A DNA stretch of 50,642 bases from RUG11462 sp036308645 (GTDB lineage: Bacteria; Bacillota; Clostridia; Oscillospirales; Acutalibacteraceae): positions 1 to 50,642 of the forward strand of contig JAXJVH010000017.1 of the NCBI GenBank assembly GCA_036308645.1. The letters run 5' to 3'. The notes under the pieces were generated by a model, which ran no database searches, was not told the origin of the DNA, and saw only the letters and a program-made list of their open reading frames with translations. Shown piece by piece: positions 22,885 through 31,795 of the stretch; positions within the stretch are counted from its first letter, which is position 1; the number at the start of each line of letters is the position of its first letter. A program made the position numbers and the translations under genes.

Positions 22885-24198
22885 TTATAAATTTCCTGCG
22901 GCTTCTTCAATACCTGAAAGCATATCGTCAATGCTTGTATGATAAATTGTTTCAGTCAAGCCATCGGGAATTGATACTTCTTTTTGTTCGCCTGTAAGCA
23001 TATTTTTGAGCATTGCTTTTTTATTTTCAAGTTCATTATCACCGATTACAATGCTGTATTTTGCGCCGATTTTATTCGCATATTTCATCTGCGCTTTTAA
23101 TCCTCTGCCCGATAAATCGGTGACTGCAATAAATCCTTCATCACGAAGTTCGTTGCAAAGTTTTATCGCTTCGGCAGACGCTTTATCACCCATAGGCGCA
23201 ATGTAAACGTCGGCAACGGTATCCGGTGGGAATTCGCAACCTTGTTTTTCCATTAGAATAAGTATTCTTTCGAGTCCCATTGCAAAGCCCAAAGAAGGCA
23301 ATTTCGGTCCGCCCAATTCTTCTGCAAGACCGTCATATCTGCCGCCTGCACAAACTGCGCCCTGCGAGCCGATTTCGGTAGTAATAAATTCAAATACGGT
23401 TTTGGTATAATAATCAAGACCTCTTACAATTCTCGGATTTATTGTATATTCCACATCAGCGGCGTCAAGATATGATTTTACCTTTTCAAAATGTTCTTTA
23501 CATTCATCGCAAAGATAATCGAGAATAACGGGTGCGTCTTTAGCGATTTCCTTGCAAATAGGGGATTTGCAATCCAAAATTCTCATAGGATTTCTCTCAA
23601 GTCTTGAAAGACAGGTTTCGCAAAGTTTGTCCGTGTACTGTGAGAAATATTCTTTCAAAGCCTCTGTATATTTTGCTCTGCATTCAGGACAACCTATCGA
23701 GTTTATTTCCAAGGAAATATTCTTTATACCAAGTCTGTCAAGAACAGTAGCGCCGAGCATTATGACTTCAGCGTCGGCAGTCGGAGAAGCAGCACCGATA
23801 CATTCAACGCCGAATTGATGAAATTCACGAAGTCTGCCTGCCTGCGGTTTTTCATATCTGTAGCAAGTAGTGTTATAAAATGCTTTTATCGGCAAGGCGT
23901 CGTTAAAAAGACCGTGTTCAAGCACGCTTCTCATAGCGCCGGCAGTACCTTCCGGACGGAGAGTTATACTTCTGCCGCCTTTGTCATCAAATGTATACAT
24001 TTCTTTTTGAACAACATCGGTTGTATCGCCTACACCTCTTTGGAAAAGTTCGGTTTTTTCAAATACAGGTGTTCTGATTTCTTTAAAATCAAACTGCGAG
24101 GCTACATCTTTTGTAACGCTTTCAATGTAGTTCCATTTGTAAGATTCTTTTGGCAATGCATCTTGCGTGCCTTTTATAGCTTCGGCTACTAAATTCAT
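22885..24198 (-). CDS. hisS: Histidyl-tRNA synthetase
   Basis: 437 residues, class II. Motif 1 region FKEIRTPVFEKTELFQRGVG, motif 2 ... YRYEKPQAGRLREFHQFGVE, the His-specific stretch RGLDYYTKTVFEF and motif 3 LGFAMGLERI, followed by an anticodon-binding domain. Residues ~175-225 have two CxxC pairs (CPECRAKY and CETCLSRL) seen in a subset of clostridial HisRS. First gene after the T-box leader. Confidence 0.97.
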   Translation of the reverse strand: MNLVAEAIKGTQDALPKESYKWNYIESVTKDVASQFDFKEIRTPVFEKTELFQRGVGDTTDVVQKEMYTFDDKGGRSITLRPEGTAGAMRSVLEHGLFNDALPIKAFYNTTCYRYEKPQAGRLREFHQFGVECIGAASPTADAEVIMLGATVLDRLGIKNISLEINSIGCPECRAKYTEALKEYFSQYTDKLCETCLSRLERNPMRILDCKSPICKEIAKDAPVILDYLCDECKEHFEKVKSYLDAADVEYTINPRIVRGLDYYTKTVFEFITTEIGSQGAVCAGGRYDGLAEELGGPKLPSLGFAMGLERILILMEKQGCEFPPDTVADVYIAPMGDKASAEAIKLCNELRDEGFIAVTDLSGRGLKAQMKYANKIGAKYSIVIGDNELENKKAMLKNMLTGEQKEVSIPDGLTETIYHTSIDDMLSGIEEAAGNL

Positions 24199-24228
24199 AA
24201 ATTAATTCTCACTTTCTTTAAAATAAAA

Positions 24229-24440
24229 CGTCCCTTGAAAAATCAAGGGACGGAAAATAACCGTGGTGCCACCCAAATTAGTCCAAACAGGACTCACTCA
24301 AATTCTTTAACGCAGAAATACGGGCAAAAGCCGACTCGGGAAATGTCTTCGTTTTTTCATAAATCTTAACGAACTCACACCAAAACCGTTCGTCTCTCTG
24401 AAAGACAAGTAAAAATTACTCCTTTTCCGTCATTGTCATT
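24229..24440 (-). promoter_or_regulatory. T-box riboswitch of hisS-aspS
   Basis: On the minus strand the leader contains an AGAGAG motif, a GGTGTGAG apical element, the T-box GGTGGCACCACGG (24273-24261) and a terminator hairpin CGTCCCTTGA/TCAAGGGACG (24252-24229) with a T-rich tail. Uncharged tRNA pairing at the specifier and T-box prevents termination. The probable specifier loop (24347-24343) reads GACAT, containing the Asp codon GAC and, shifted by two, the His codon CAT. A -10-like TATAAT lies just before 24440. Confidence 0.9.
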
Positions 24441-24454
24441 ATATAATTTAAGTT

Positions 24455-24850
24455 TTATTTTGAATATATGCGCCAATCAAGGTCGCCGCGTTCAAGACCG
24501 TGTATCAAAACTTCGGCAGTTGCAATATTTGTTGCAATCGGAATATTATGAACATCGCAGAGCCTTAAAATAGTCATATCATTCGGCTCATTAGGTTTTG
24601 CGGTAATAGGATCTCTGAAAAACAGAACCATATCAATTTCATTATAAGCGATACGTGAGGCTATCTGTTCGCCACCGCCCTGAGGACCGCTTAAAAATCT
24701 TGTGATTTCAAGTCCTGTTGCTTCACTGACTAATTTTCCCGTAGTGCCTGTTGCACAGATGTTGTGTTGGGAAAGTATACCGCTGTAAGCAATGCAAAAC
24801 TGAACCATAAGTTCTTTTTTTACATCATGGGCAATCAATGCTATGTTCAT
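24455..24850 (-). CDS. mgsA: Methylglyoxal synthase homologue lacking catalytic residues
   Basis: 131 residues of the MgsA fold. Phosphate-binding parts are kept: AHDVKKE (D9, K12), ATGTTG (33-38) and SGP (54-56). However, where E. coli MgsA has GGDQQ with catalytic Asp71, this protein has GGGEQ (Gly60), and the PHDPD segment with His98 and Asp101 is PNEPN (Asn87, Asn90). I checked all three codons in the DNA. The enzyme normally converts dihydroxyacetone phosphate to methylglyoxal; activity here is doubtful. It is 37 bp after minD at the end of the mre/min cluster, the usual clostridial place for mgsA. It may be a ligand sensor or altered enzyme. Confidence 0.88.
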   Translation of the reverse strand: MNIALIAHDVKKELMVQFCIAYSGILSQHNICATGTTGKLVSEATGLEITRFLSGPQGGGEQIASRIAYNEIDMVLFFRDPITAKPNEPNDMTILRLCDVHNIPIATNIATAEVLIHGLERGDLDWRIYSK

Positions 24851-24887
24851 ACAAATATTCCTTTCTTTTTTTTAGTTTTTTACTCCA

Positions 24888-25622
24888 TTATTTCAAGCCT
24901 AAAGGCATGTTTTCATTAAGAATCCTGCTTGATAATCTTGAAATTGCTTCAAGACCGGGCGAATTATAAAGCGTATTGGTGCAATTGAAAAAAGATTTAA
25001 TCAATTCAATATCGTAAGGAATGGCCGCAATTAACTGTAAAGCAGTAGCGTCAATAACCTCATCAATATTATAAAGTACGCCTTTTTTAACTAAATCAAT
25101 ATCTAATTTATTAATAATAAGCCTTATATTTTCAACTTTGTTTTCACGAAGCAATTTTGCGACATAAGCGGCGTCTCTAACGCTGACAGGGTCGGGATTT
25201 ACAACCACCAAAGCGTTATCTGCACCTGAAACGGCATTTATAAAACCTTTACCAACGCCGGCAGGGGAGTCGATTAAAATAAAATCAAAAAATTCAGATA
25301 ACTTTTCACAAAGTATTTTCATACCTTTTGGTGAATTTAAACTGTTAACTGTTACGGGTGCCGGCAATAAATATAGATTAGGACACTGTTTAACGGGAAT
25401 TACCGCCTGATTTACATTGCAGTTACCTTTAATAATATCGCTGACATCAAAAAGTGTATGCGATGATACATCAAGCATAAGGTCTAACGACCGTAAGCCC
25501 TCATCCATATCAATCAAAAGAACTTTTTTGCCTTTTTTGCAAAGTTCTACTCCGAGATATGCGGTTACGGTGGATTTACCAACACCGCCTTTACCCGAAG
25601 TGACAACATATACATTATTCAT
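24888..25622 (-). CDS. minD: MinD-like septum-positioning ATPase
   Basis: 244 residues of the deviant-Walker ParA/MinD family: KGGVGKST (~10-17), LLIDMDEGLRSLDLML (switch I region) and IDSPAGVGKGF. MinD normally sits on the membrane and directs MinC to block polar division. The C-terminus (SRLSSRILNENMPLGLK) lacks an obvious basic amphipathic membrane-targeting helix, and the protein is shorter than the ~265 typical. No minC or minE is next to it, though minC often precedes minD in this cluster. Identity as MinD rests on cluster position and the switch motifs. Confidence 0.82.
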   Translation of the reverse strand: MNNVYVVTSGKGGVGKSTVTAYLGVELCKKGKKVLLIDMDEGLRSLDLMLDVSSHTLFDVSDIIKGNCNVNQAVIPVKQCPNLYLLPAPVTVNSLNSPKGMKILCEKLSEFFDFILIDSPAGVGKGFINAVSGADNALVVVNPDPVSVRDAAYVAKLLRENKVENIRLIINKLDIDLVKKGVLYNIDEVIDATALQLIAAIPYDIELIKSFFNCTNTLYNSPGLEAISRLSSRILNENMPLGLK

Positions 25623-25675
25623 TTTATATCATCACATCCCATATTATAACATAAAATAAACCGTTTGTCAAAGAG

Positions 25676-27700
25676 TTAATATACAAAATCGTTGTATTTT
25701 GTCATTTTTTTACCATTAAACTTGGTAAAATAGTATTGGTCATATATATCTTTTACAACCGAAGCGGTCATATAACCGTATCTTCCTTGTTCAACATTTA
25801 TTGCAACGGCGATTTCAGAATCCTTATAAGGAGCGAAAGAAATAAACAATCCGTTATCTCTCTTTCCCGTAACCTCGGCAGTACCTGTTTTACCGCCAAC
25901 CTTTAAATCATAGTCTTGGAAAGTGCCTGACGCCGTTCCTTCAAAAGTTGCCGAGCCCATTCCTTCTTTTACTATTTCAATAGCCTCTTTTGTAAGACCT
26001 GTGTTTGCAAGCACTTCGGCTTCAGGCTCAACAACAACCTCGCTTAAATCGTGAGTTCTGACTTCACGCAACAGATGAGAGCGATATCTTGTTCCGCCGT
26101 TTGCAATGGTTGCTGTACCTGTGGCAAGTTGTAAAGGTGTGAACAAATTATAAGACTGACCGATTGAAGCCTGCAATGTGTCACCGGGATTCCAAATAGC
26201 ATTAATTTGTTTGGTGTAAGCAGGACCTGCAAGCGTTCCTGCACTTTCCGGAAGTTCTACACCTGTTTTAACACCGTAGCCCAATAATTTAGAATATTCA
26301 TTTAAAGTTGTAATTCCCGTTCTTCTGCCCGCGTCAAAAAAGAAATAGTTACAGGATTTTGAAATTGCGTCAATTACATTAATAGAGCCATGATAATGCA
26401 AGCATTTAAAAGGCTTTCCTGAATAATAATCATAATACTGCTTACAGTAAACTGTGGATGATTTGTCAATGGTTCCTACAGTCAAGCCAATACCTGCAAC
26501 AATAGGTTTAAAGGTAGAACCCGGAGGATAAGTACCCTGAAATGCTCGATTGAACAACGGATAGGATTCATCTTTTGCGAGAGCCGGGTAGTTTTCATTA
26601 TACTCTTTCATAGTATAAGTAGGGTAATTTGCAGAAGCCAAAATTTCACCGTTATTTACATCTATGCACACAATAGATGCCGAAGAAGCGTATATCTTTT
26701 GTTTATTAAGTTGTTTCATAAACTTCTCAAGCGAATTTTGTGCTTTTTTCTGTAAATCAATATCAAGAGTAAGCAAAACGGTATTTCCTGCAACAGGCTC
26801 GCTTTCCGTAACTATTTCCGTTTCGCCCGTATCAGGATTTGTAATAGCTTTATTAACGCCGTTTTGACCGCGTAAATATTCTTCAAAAGCAAGTTCAACT
26901 CCCGATTTTCCCACGTAATCGCTGTAAGAATAGCCTTTTTCCTTTAATTCTTCCCAGTCCTCTGCATAAATCGGGCCGACTGTACCGATTAAATGAGTAG
27001 CCAAAGTTTCATCGGTATATTCACGAACAGAAACTTCTTTTACTGTTATATTTTGAAAGCTGTCCGAAGATTCAAGCAAAACAGATCTTGTTTTTTCACT
27101 TACATCTTCAGCGATGGTATAAGGATAAGCCGTTGAAAAATCCTCTAAAAACATTGTATATCGTATTCCCATTAAAATACGTTGTGTTTTTGAAGAATAA
27201 TTATCTAAATCGAATTTTTCAATTAAATTCTCAATACATTGTTCAAGCGTAGCATAATTATTTAAGCCTAATTTGGATTTTAAAGTTTTTACTTCCGTAG
27301 ATGAAGTTTTTTCGGTAAATTTATACGGCGCTTTTTCGGAAATAGGCAGTTTATCACGCCATTCGTCTTCGTTCTCTTTTAAAATCTCGACTGTTTTAAT
27401 AATTGAACGGTTGATATTACTGTTTGCATTGGTGGAGTATTCAATGACAACATTGTATCCTTCGCGGTTATAAGCGATAGTTCTGCCGTATCTGTCAAGT
27501 ATTTCTCCTCGTGTAGCGTCTACCGAAATAGCGGCGGCAGAGGACATTTTGCTTTCTTTTAAATAATAATCATAATCTATAACCTGGAGTTGAAGCAATC
27601 GTACCGTATAAACAAATACAATTACTATAACTAATGAAATACACACAATGAATTTAGCGTATTTATTTTTCTTTTTTCTTTTTTCTTTTTGAAAAAACAT
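25676..27700 (-). CDS. mrdA: Penicillin-binding protein 2 (class B, elongasome transpeptidase)
   Basis: 674 residues. One N-terminal membrane helix (~17-36) is followed by the class B dimerisation domain (VDATRGEILDRYGRTIAYN; KSGVELAFEEYLRG) and the transpeptidase with SxxK at S395 (GSTFK), SxN SCN near 449 and KTG near 604 (GGKTGTAE). It cross-links peptidoglycan with the Mre elongation machinery; a RodA partner is not in the window. It is 22 bp after mreD, behind GAGAGG. Confidence 0.95.
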   Translation of the reverse strand: MFFQKEKRKKKNKYAKFIVCISLVIVIVFVYTVRLLQLQVIDYDYYLKESKMSSAAAISVDATRGEILDRYGRTIAYNREGYNVVIEYSTNANSNINRSIIKTVEILKENEDEWRDKLPISEKAPYKFTEKTSSTEVKTLKSKLGLNNYATLEQCIENLIEKFDLDNYSSKTQRILMGIRYTMFLEDFSTAYPYTIAEDVSEKTRSVLLESSDSFQNITVKEVSVREYTDETLATHLIGTVGPIYAEDWEELKEKGYSYSDYVGKSGVELAFEEYLRGQNGVNKAITNPDTGETEIVTESEPVAGNTVLLTLDIDLQKKAQNSLEKFMKQLNKQKIYASSASIVCIDVNNGEILASANYPTYTMKEYNENYPALAKDESYPLFNRAFQGTYPPGSTFKPIVAGIGLTVGTIDKSSTVYCKQYYDYYSGKPFKCLHYHGSINVIDAISKSCNYFFFDAGRRTGITTLNEYSKLLGYGVKTGVELPESAGTLAGPAYTKQINAIWNPGDTLQASIGQSYNLFTPLQLATGTATIANGGTRYRSHLLREVRTHDLSEVVVEPEAEVLANTGLTKEAIEIVKEGMGSATFEGTASGTFQDYDLKVGGKTGTAEVTGKRDNGLFISFAPYKDSEIAVAINVEQGRYGYMTASVVKDIYDQYYFTKFNGKKMTKYNDFVY

Positions 27701-27722
27701 TGTTTAAAGGACCTCTCGAAAA

Positions 27723-28262
27723 CTATTTATTGTTTGAAATGATTCCCTTTGGTTTTTTAAATCTGTCATCTTTTTTGATTGTAAATCGGAAAATTAAATA
27801 TAAAATAAACGCTGCTGCAAACGTATAAATCGCAACAAGTAAATAAAATTTAAAAAACAAACTGAAAATACCGTCGGTAAAGCCGATTTTTAAAATAATA
27901 TCAATAAACATATTGATTAAAATTACAGGTACCGAAACCACCGCAAAAGAAGCAAAATTGTTTTGGAAAACAGATTCGAGTATTAAACTGCAAATCAGTC
28001 CCACAAGCATATAAATAAGAGCGTGATAACCCGAACCGTCTGCGCTTGCGGTATCAATAAGAATTCCGCCCGCTAATCCGAACACCGCTGAAAACCAATA
28101 GTTTTCAAAAAAAGAAACTGTAAGCACAATTGCTAAAATTAACGACGGCGACGGTGAATTATATTCAAAAAGAATGTTTGAGGTTTGCAAAATATACGCA
28201 ATAAACAACAAAACAAAATATATTAAAAAATCTAATAAACGATATCTTTTTATATTTGTCAT
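27723..28262 (-). CDS. mreD: Rod-shape protein MreD
   Basis: 179 residues with five to six hydrophobic helices (LLDFLIYFVLLFIAYILQTS first) and the conserved GLAGGILIDTASADGSGYHA loop. Membrane adaptor between MreC and the synthesis enzymes. It lies between mreC and the PBP2 gene, 16 bp after mreC. Confidence 0.92.
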   Translation of the reverse strand: MTNIKRYRLLDFLIYFVLLFIAYILQTSNILFEYNSPSPSLILAIVLTVSFFENYWFSAVFGLAGGILIDTASADGSGYHALIYMLVGLICSLILESVFQNNFASFAVVSVPVILINMFIDIILKIGFTDGIFSLFFKFYLLVAIYTFAAAFILYLIFRFTIKKDDRFKKPKGIISNNK

Positions 28263-28278
28263 AAGTCACCGCACCAAA

Positions 28279-29115
28279 TTAAAAATCAGTTATTACCATA
28301 ACATCGGAAATTTCCGAAAAATCAACAATAGGCTGAATTTTTGCTTCACAGCTGATTTTATTCGTTGAAGTTTTTACTTCAACTACACTTCCCACTATAA
28401 GGCCGCCGGGAAAAATTCCGCCGTCGCCCGAAGTTACAATAAAGTTTCCCGAAGAAATGGTATTGTCGCTCGGAATATAAATCATTTTTGTCAGTCCGTC
28501 AAGACTTAATTCGGCGTCGCCCGTAACAGTACCTGTATCTCTTGAATGATTATCAATTGCCGATATATTAATTTTGGGATTAAGTACCGTCATAACGGTG
28601 CTTTGAGTAGAATAAGCGTCACAAACATATCCGACAAGACCTTCGGCAGTAATGATAGGGTCATAAACTTCAATTCCGTCAACAGTACCTTTGTCGATGG
28701 AAAAAGTAGCGAAAGTATCGTTATTACTTCTTGAAATAACCTTTGCCGAGGTAAATTTATATGTGGGATTTTCTTCTTTTATTTCAAGAAAATCCTTATA
28801 AAAATCATTTTGTCTTGAAATTTCATCATAATCTATAAGTTGTTTGTTTTTTTCGTTTAATTCATCTTTTAGTTCTTTAATTTCTTTTTGTAATTCTTTT
28901 TTGTCCTCTAAATTATCAAAATAAGAGTTAACAGAATCGGAAATTCCCGAAAAGAAATTTTGAACAGGGGAAAGAACAGACGAAACAATATTTGTTTGCG
29001 GAGCAGACCAATCGGTCAAAAAACCGCAAACAACAATACTTATAACTAACAAAACAGAGATGACAGAAATTAATTTTACTTTTTTGCTTCTAAAGAAAAA
29101 GCGCAATTTTGTCAC
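28279..29115 (-). CDS. mreC: Rod-shape protein MreC
   Basis: 278 residues: short basic cytoplasmic start, one membrane helix (~14-32), a Lys/Glu coiled coil (~68-105; DKKELQKEIKELKDELNEK) and the extracytoplasmic double beta-barrel with ITAEGLVGYVCDAY and GGIFPGGLIVGSVVEV. It organises the elongasome outside the membrane. It lies 9 bp after mreB. Confidence 0.95.
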   Translation of the reverse strand: MTKLRFFFRSKKVKLISVISVLLVISIVVCGFLTDWSAPQTNIVSSVLSPVQNFFSGISDSVNSYFDNLEDKKELQKEIKELKDELNEKNKQLIDYDEISRQNDFYKDFLEIKEENPTYKFTSAKVISRSNNDTFATFSIDKGTVDGIEVYDPIITAEGLVGYVCDAYSTQSTVMTVLNPKINISAIDNHSRDTGTVTGDAELSLDGLTKMIYIPSDNTISSGNFIVTSGDGGIFPGGLIVGSVVEVKTSTNKISCEAKIQPIVDFSEISDVMVITDF

Positions 29116-29124
29116 TCCTTAAAA

Positions 29125-30150
29125 TTAATAATATTTTGCACGTTTTTGATATGAATCAAACGGCAAATCAAGTTCGAGTCGTTTTGAAATGCCTTTTGCA
29201 ACACAATCAAGCGGATCTGTTGCTATGCTTACGGGAATTGCCGTAGCACGTGAAATAAGCAAATCAATACCGGGAAGAAGTGCGCCGCCGCCCGTTAAAG
29301 TAATGCCTTTGTCTATAATATCTGCTGCTAATTCAGGCGGAGTAGATTCGAGCGTCTGTTTAATTGCTTCAACAATCCTTGAAAGCGGCTCGAACAAAGC
29401 GTCACGAATTTCTTTTGCAGTAATAATAATATTTTTCGGGAGTCCGTCAATAAGGTTTCTGCCCTTAATCTCCATTGAAGAAGTTTCCTCGCCTTCAAAT
29501 TCACAGGCAGAGCCTATTGAAAGTTTAATATCTTCAGCGGTGCGTTCGCCGATAAGAAGATTATGACGTTTTCTTATGTAGGAACTGATAGCCTCGTCAA
29601 AGTCATCACCGGCAGTTTTAATGGTATTTGCCGTAACAATATCGCCGAGTGAAATTACGGCAACTTCGCTTGTACCGCCGCCTATATCAACAACCATACT
29701 GCCGACGGAATCAAAAACAGGAAGTCCTGCGCCGAGCGCCGCTGCCATTGACTCTTCAATAAGGTCAACCATTTTAGCACCTGCTTGTCTTGCGGCGTCG
29801 TTAACAGCACGGCTTTCAACCTCTGTAACGCCTGAAGGCACACATATAACAACTCTTACACGTGAAGCAAAAGAGCCGTGCATAGCGTCTTTAAAAAATC
29901 TTTTTAACATAGCGGCGGTAACGTCGTAATCGGCAATAACGCCGTTTTTAAGCGGTCTTACTGCAACAATAGAGCCGGGAGTTCTGCCAATCATTTCTCT
30001 GGCTTCTCTGCCTACCGCTTTTACCTCTCCGTTTTTAACATCAACAGCGACAACCGACGGTTCACGCATAATAATACCCTTGGTTTTTACACAAACAAGT
30101 GTATTAGCAGTACCTAAGTCAACGCCGATATCTCTACTGAAAAAGTTCAC
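29125..30150 (-). CDS. mreB: Actin-like cell-shape protein MreB
   Basis: 341 residues of actin fold: phosphate 1 loop DIGVDLGTANTLV (7-19), phosphate 2 VVDIGGGTSEVAV and adenosine motif TGGGALLPGID. It polymerises into membrane filaments steering peptidoglycan synthesis along a rod. The start is GTG behind AAGGAGA; the MNFFSRDIG start carries the amphipathic membrane anchor. First gene of mreB-mreC-mreD-PBP2-minD-mgsA. Confidence 0.97.
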   Translation of the reverse strand: MNFFSRDIGVDLGTANTLVCVKTKGIIMREPSVVAVDVKNGEVKAVGREAREMIGRTPGSIVAVRPLKNGVIADYDVTAAMLKRFFKDAMHGSFASRVRVVICVPSGVTEVESRAVNDAARQAGAKMVDLIEESMAAALGAGLPVFDSVGSMVVDIGGGTSEVAVISLGDIVTANTIKTAGDDFDEAISSYIRKRHNLLIGERTAEDIKLSIGSACEFEGEETSSMEIKGRNLIDGLPKNIIITAKEIRDALFEPLSRIVEAIKQTLESTPPELAADIIDKGITLTGGGALLPGIDLLISRATAIPVSIATDPLDCVAKGISKRLELDLPFDSYQKRAKYY

Positions 30151-30204
30151 AGTATATTTCTCCTTTATATGAAAAGTAATAATTTTATCTGAATAATCTA
30201 TTAT

Positions 30205-30233
30205 ATTATAACAATAAACCTACAATTAAACAA
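30205..30233 (-). promoter_or_regulatory. Sigma-A promoter of the mreB operon
   Basis: Minus strand: TTGTTT (30233-30228), 17-bp spacer, TATAAT (30210-30205), 55 bp before the mreB start codon. Confidence 0.75.
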
Positions 30234-30312
30234 CCTTTATTTTTAATATTTTTTAATTTTTTTTGCAAAATAATATTAATACTTATTTTTCTTTGATAAA
30301 GGTTGTGAAAAA

Positions 30313-31740
30313 GTGAAAGTTTCTCCGAATATTAACGAAAATTTAAAAAAAGTCAATGAAACTTTGCCCGTAAAAAAGAGTTTTGATATCATTGCAAGAG
30401 AAATTACCGTAGATAAAAAGAAAGCGTTTATTCTTTTTGTAGACGGTTTCGTTAAAGACACAATAATGGTTCATGTTATGAAAGAACTGCAAAAGATAGA
30501 CGATGAAACTAAGGACAGTTCCGAAAAGATTTTTCTTAAAAATATTCCTTATATAGAGGTATCCGTTGAAAATGATTTTAACAAAATAATTACCGATGTT
30601 TTGTCAGGGCAGTTAGCGCTGTTTGTCGACGGTAATGACTCTGCCGTGGTAATTGACACACGCGAATATCCGGCTCGAGAGCCTTCCGAATCTCATATTG
30701 AGAAGACCACACGAGGCGCAAGAGATGATTTTGTAGAAACAGTTATCTTTAATACTGCTTTAATCAGGCGTAGAATAAGAGATCCGAAATTAGTATTTGA
30801 AGTGGTAAAAGTAGGCGATATTTCAAAAACCGATGTTGCGGTAGGCTATTTGGAAGATAAGGTTGACAAAAAACTGTTAAACAAAGTGCTTACAAGGTTA
30901 AAAGATATAAATATCCATGCGCTTACAATGGGTGAGAAAAGTCTTGAGGAAATACTGATTAAAAAGAAATGGTATAACCCAATGCCGCTTTTCAGAGTTT
31001 CCGAACGTCCCGAAACCGTAGCGGCGCATATAATGGAGGGGCATATAGTTTTACTTGTGGATACTTCGCCCACGGCGCTGATTTTGCCTACTACGCTGTT
31101 GTACTTTACCCAATATGTCGAAGATTATTACCAAACGCCCATATCAGGCACTTTTACTCGACTTATAAGAATGTTGGCTATTCCTGTTGCACTGCTTCTT
31201 GTACCTCTTTTTATGCTTGTAGTTCAGTATCCGACGCATGATTGGAATATAGCAAAATTTTTAATTCCCGAGCAAACGGGTGAAATATCGGTTTTTGTTC
31301 AGATACTTTTTATTGAGTTTTGGTTAGAAATTTTACGGCTTTCTTCGTTGCATACTCCTGCAAATATGGAATCGGCATTCAGTATTATCGGCGGATTAAT
31401 TTTAGGTGATTTTGCCATTTCCATGAATTTGCTTATATCCGACACAATTTTATTTACAGTTGCGGCCACACTTTGTAATCATTGCATACCTAATCCCGAA
31501 CTTAAAAATGCAATCAAAATATTCAGGTGGTTTTTAATTTTGACTACGGGATTTTTCGGCTTTTGGGGATTTGTTATCGGATTGATTATTGAAATATTAA
31601 TTGTGGCAACCACAAAAACTTTTGATGAACAACATCCGTATCTATGGCCTATAATTCCGTTTGACTACACGGCTTTAAAACATTTTTTAATAAGGTATCC
31701 GCTTGCAAAATTCGAGAAAAAAAGTAAAGGCAAAGACTGA
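30313..31740 (+). CDS. spoVAF: GerA-family spore protein, SpoVAF-like
   Basis: 475 residues. A soluble N-terminal GerA domain (~1-270; VKVGDISKTDVAVGYLEDKVD, SERPETVAAHIMEGHIVLLVD) is followed by about five membrane helices, including LFMLVVQYPT, SAFSIIGGLILGDFAIS and a hydrophobic C-terminal pair. SpoVAF is the GerAA-like protein linked to SpoVA channels for dipicolinic acid and to germination. Start: GTG at 30313 behind AAAGGTTGTG. It stands alone, without spoVA genes or gerB/gerC partners, so assignment between SpoVAF and GerAA rests on sequence feel and is slightly uncertain. Confidence 0.88.
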   Translation: MKVSPNINENLKKVNETLPVKKSFDIIAREITVDKKKAFILFVDGFVKDTIMVHVMKELQKIDDETKDSSEKIFLKNIPYIEVSVENDFNKIITDVLSGQLALFVDGNDSAVVIDTREYPAREPSESHIEKTTRGARDDFVETVIFNTALIRRRIRDPKLVFEVVKVGDISKTDVAVGYLEDKVDKKLLNKVLTRLKDINIHALTMGEKSLEEILIKKKWYNPMPLFRVSERPETVAAHIMEGHIVLLVDTSPTALILPTTLLYFTQYVEDYYQTPISGTFTRLIRMLAIPVALLLVPLFMLVVQYPTHDWNIAKFLIPEQTGEISVFVQILFIEFWLEILRLSSLHTPANMESAFSIIGGLILGDFAISMNLLISDTILFTVAATLCNHCIPNPELKNAIKIFRWFLILTTGFFGFWGFVIGLIIEILIVATTKTFDEQHPYLWPIIPFDYTALKHFLIRYPLAKFEKKSKGKD

Positions 31741-31759
31741 TTCTTTGCCTTTACTTTTT
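31719..31759. terminator. Bidirectional terminator overlapping the spoVAF stop codon
   Basis: A perfect 18-bp stem (31719-31736 with 31742-31759) closes on a loop containing the TGA stop; the left arm is the coding sequence for the last Lys-rich residues. T-rich sequence follows. It can also end the convergent operon from the right. Confidence 0.88.
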
Positions 31760-31795
31760 GTGTTTTTGTTTTTTGACTTGTATTTTAATTCTTTT

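Noticed and set aside
29621..29929. 102-codon frame antisense to mreB
   Set aside because: Ser/Ala/Thr-rich shadow inside a highly conserved gene, with no start signals.
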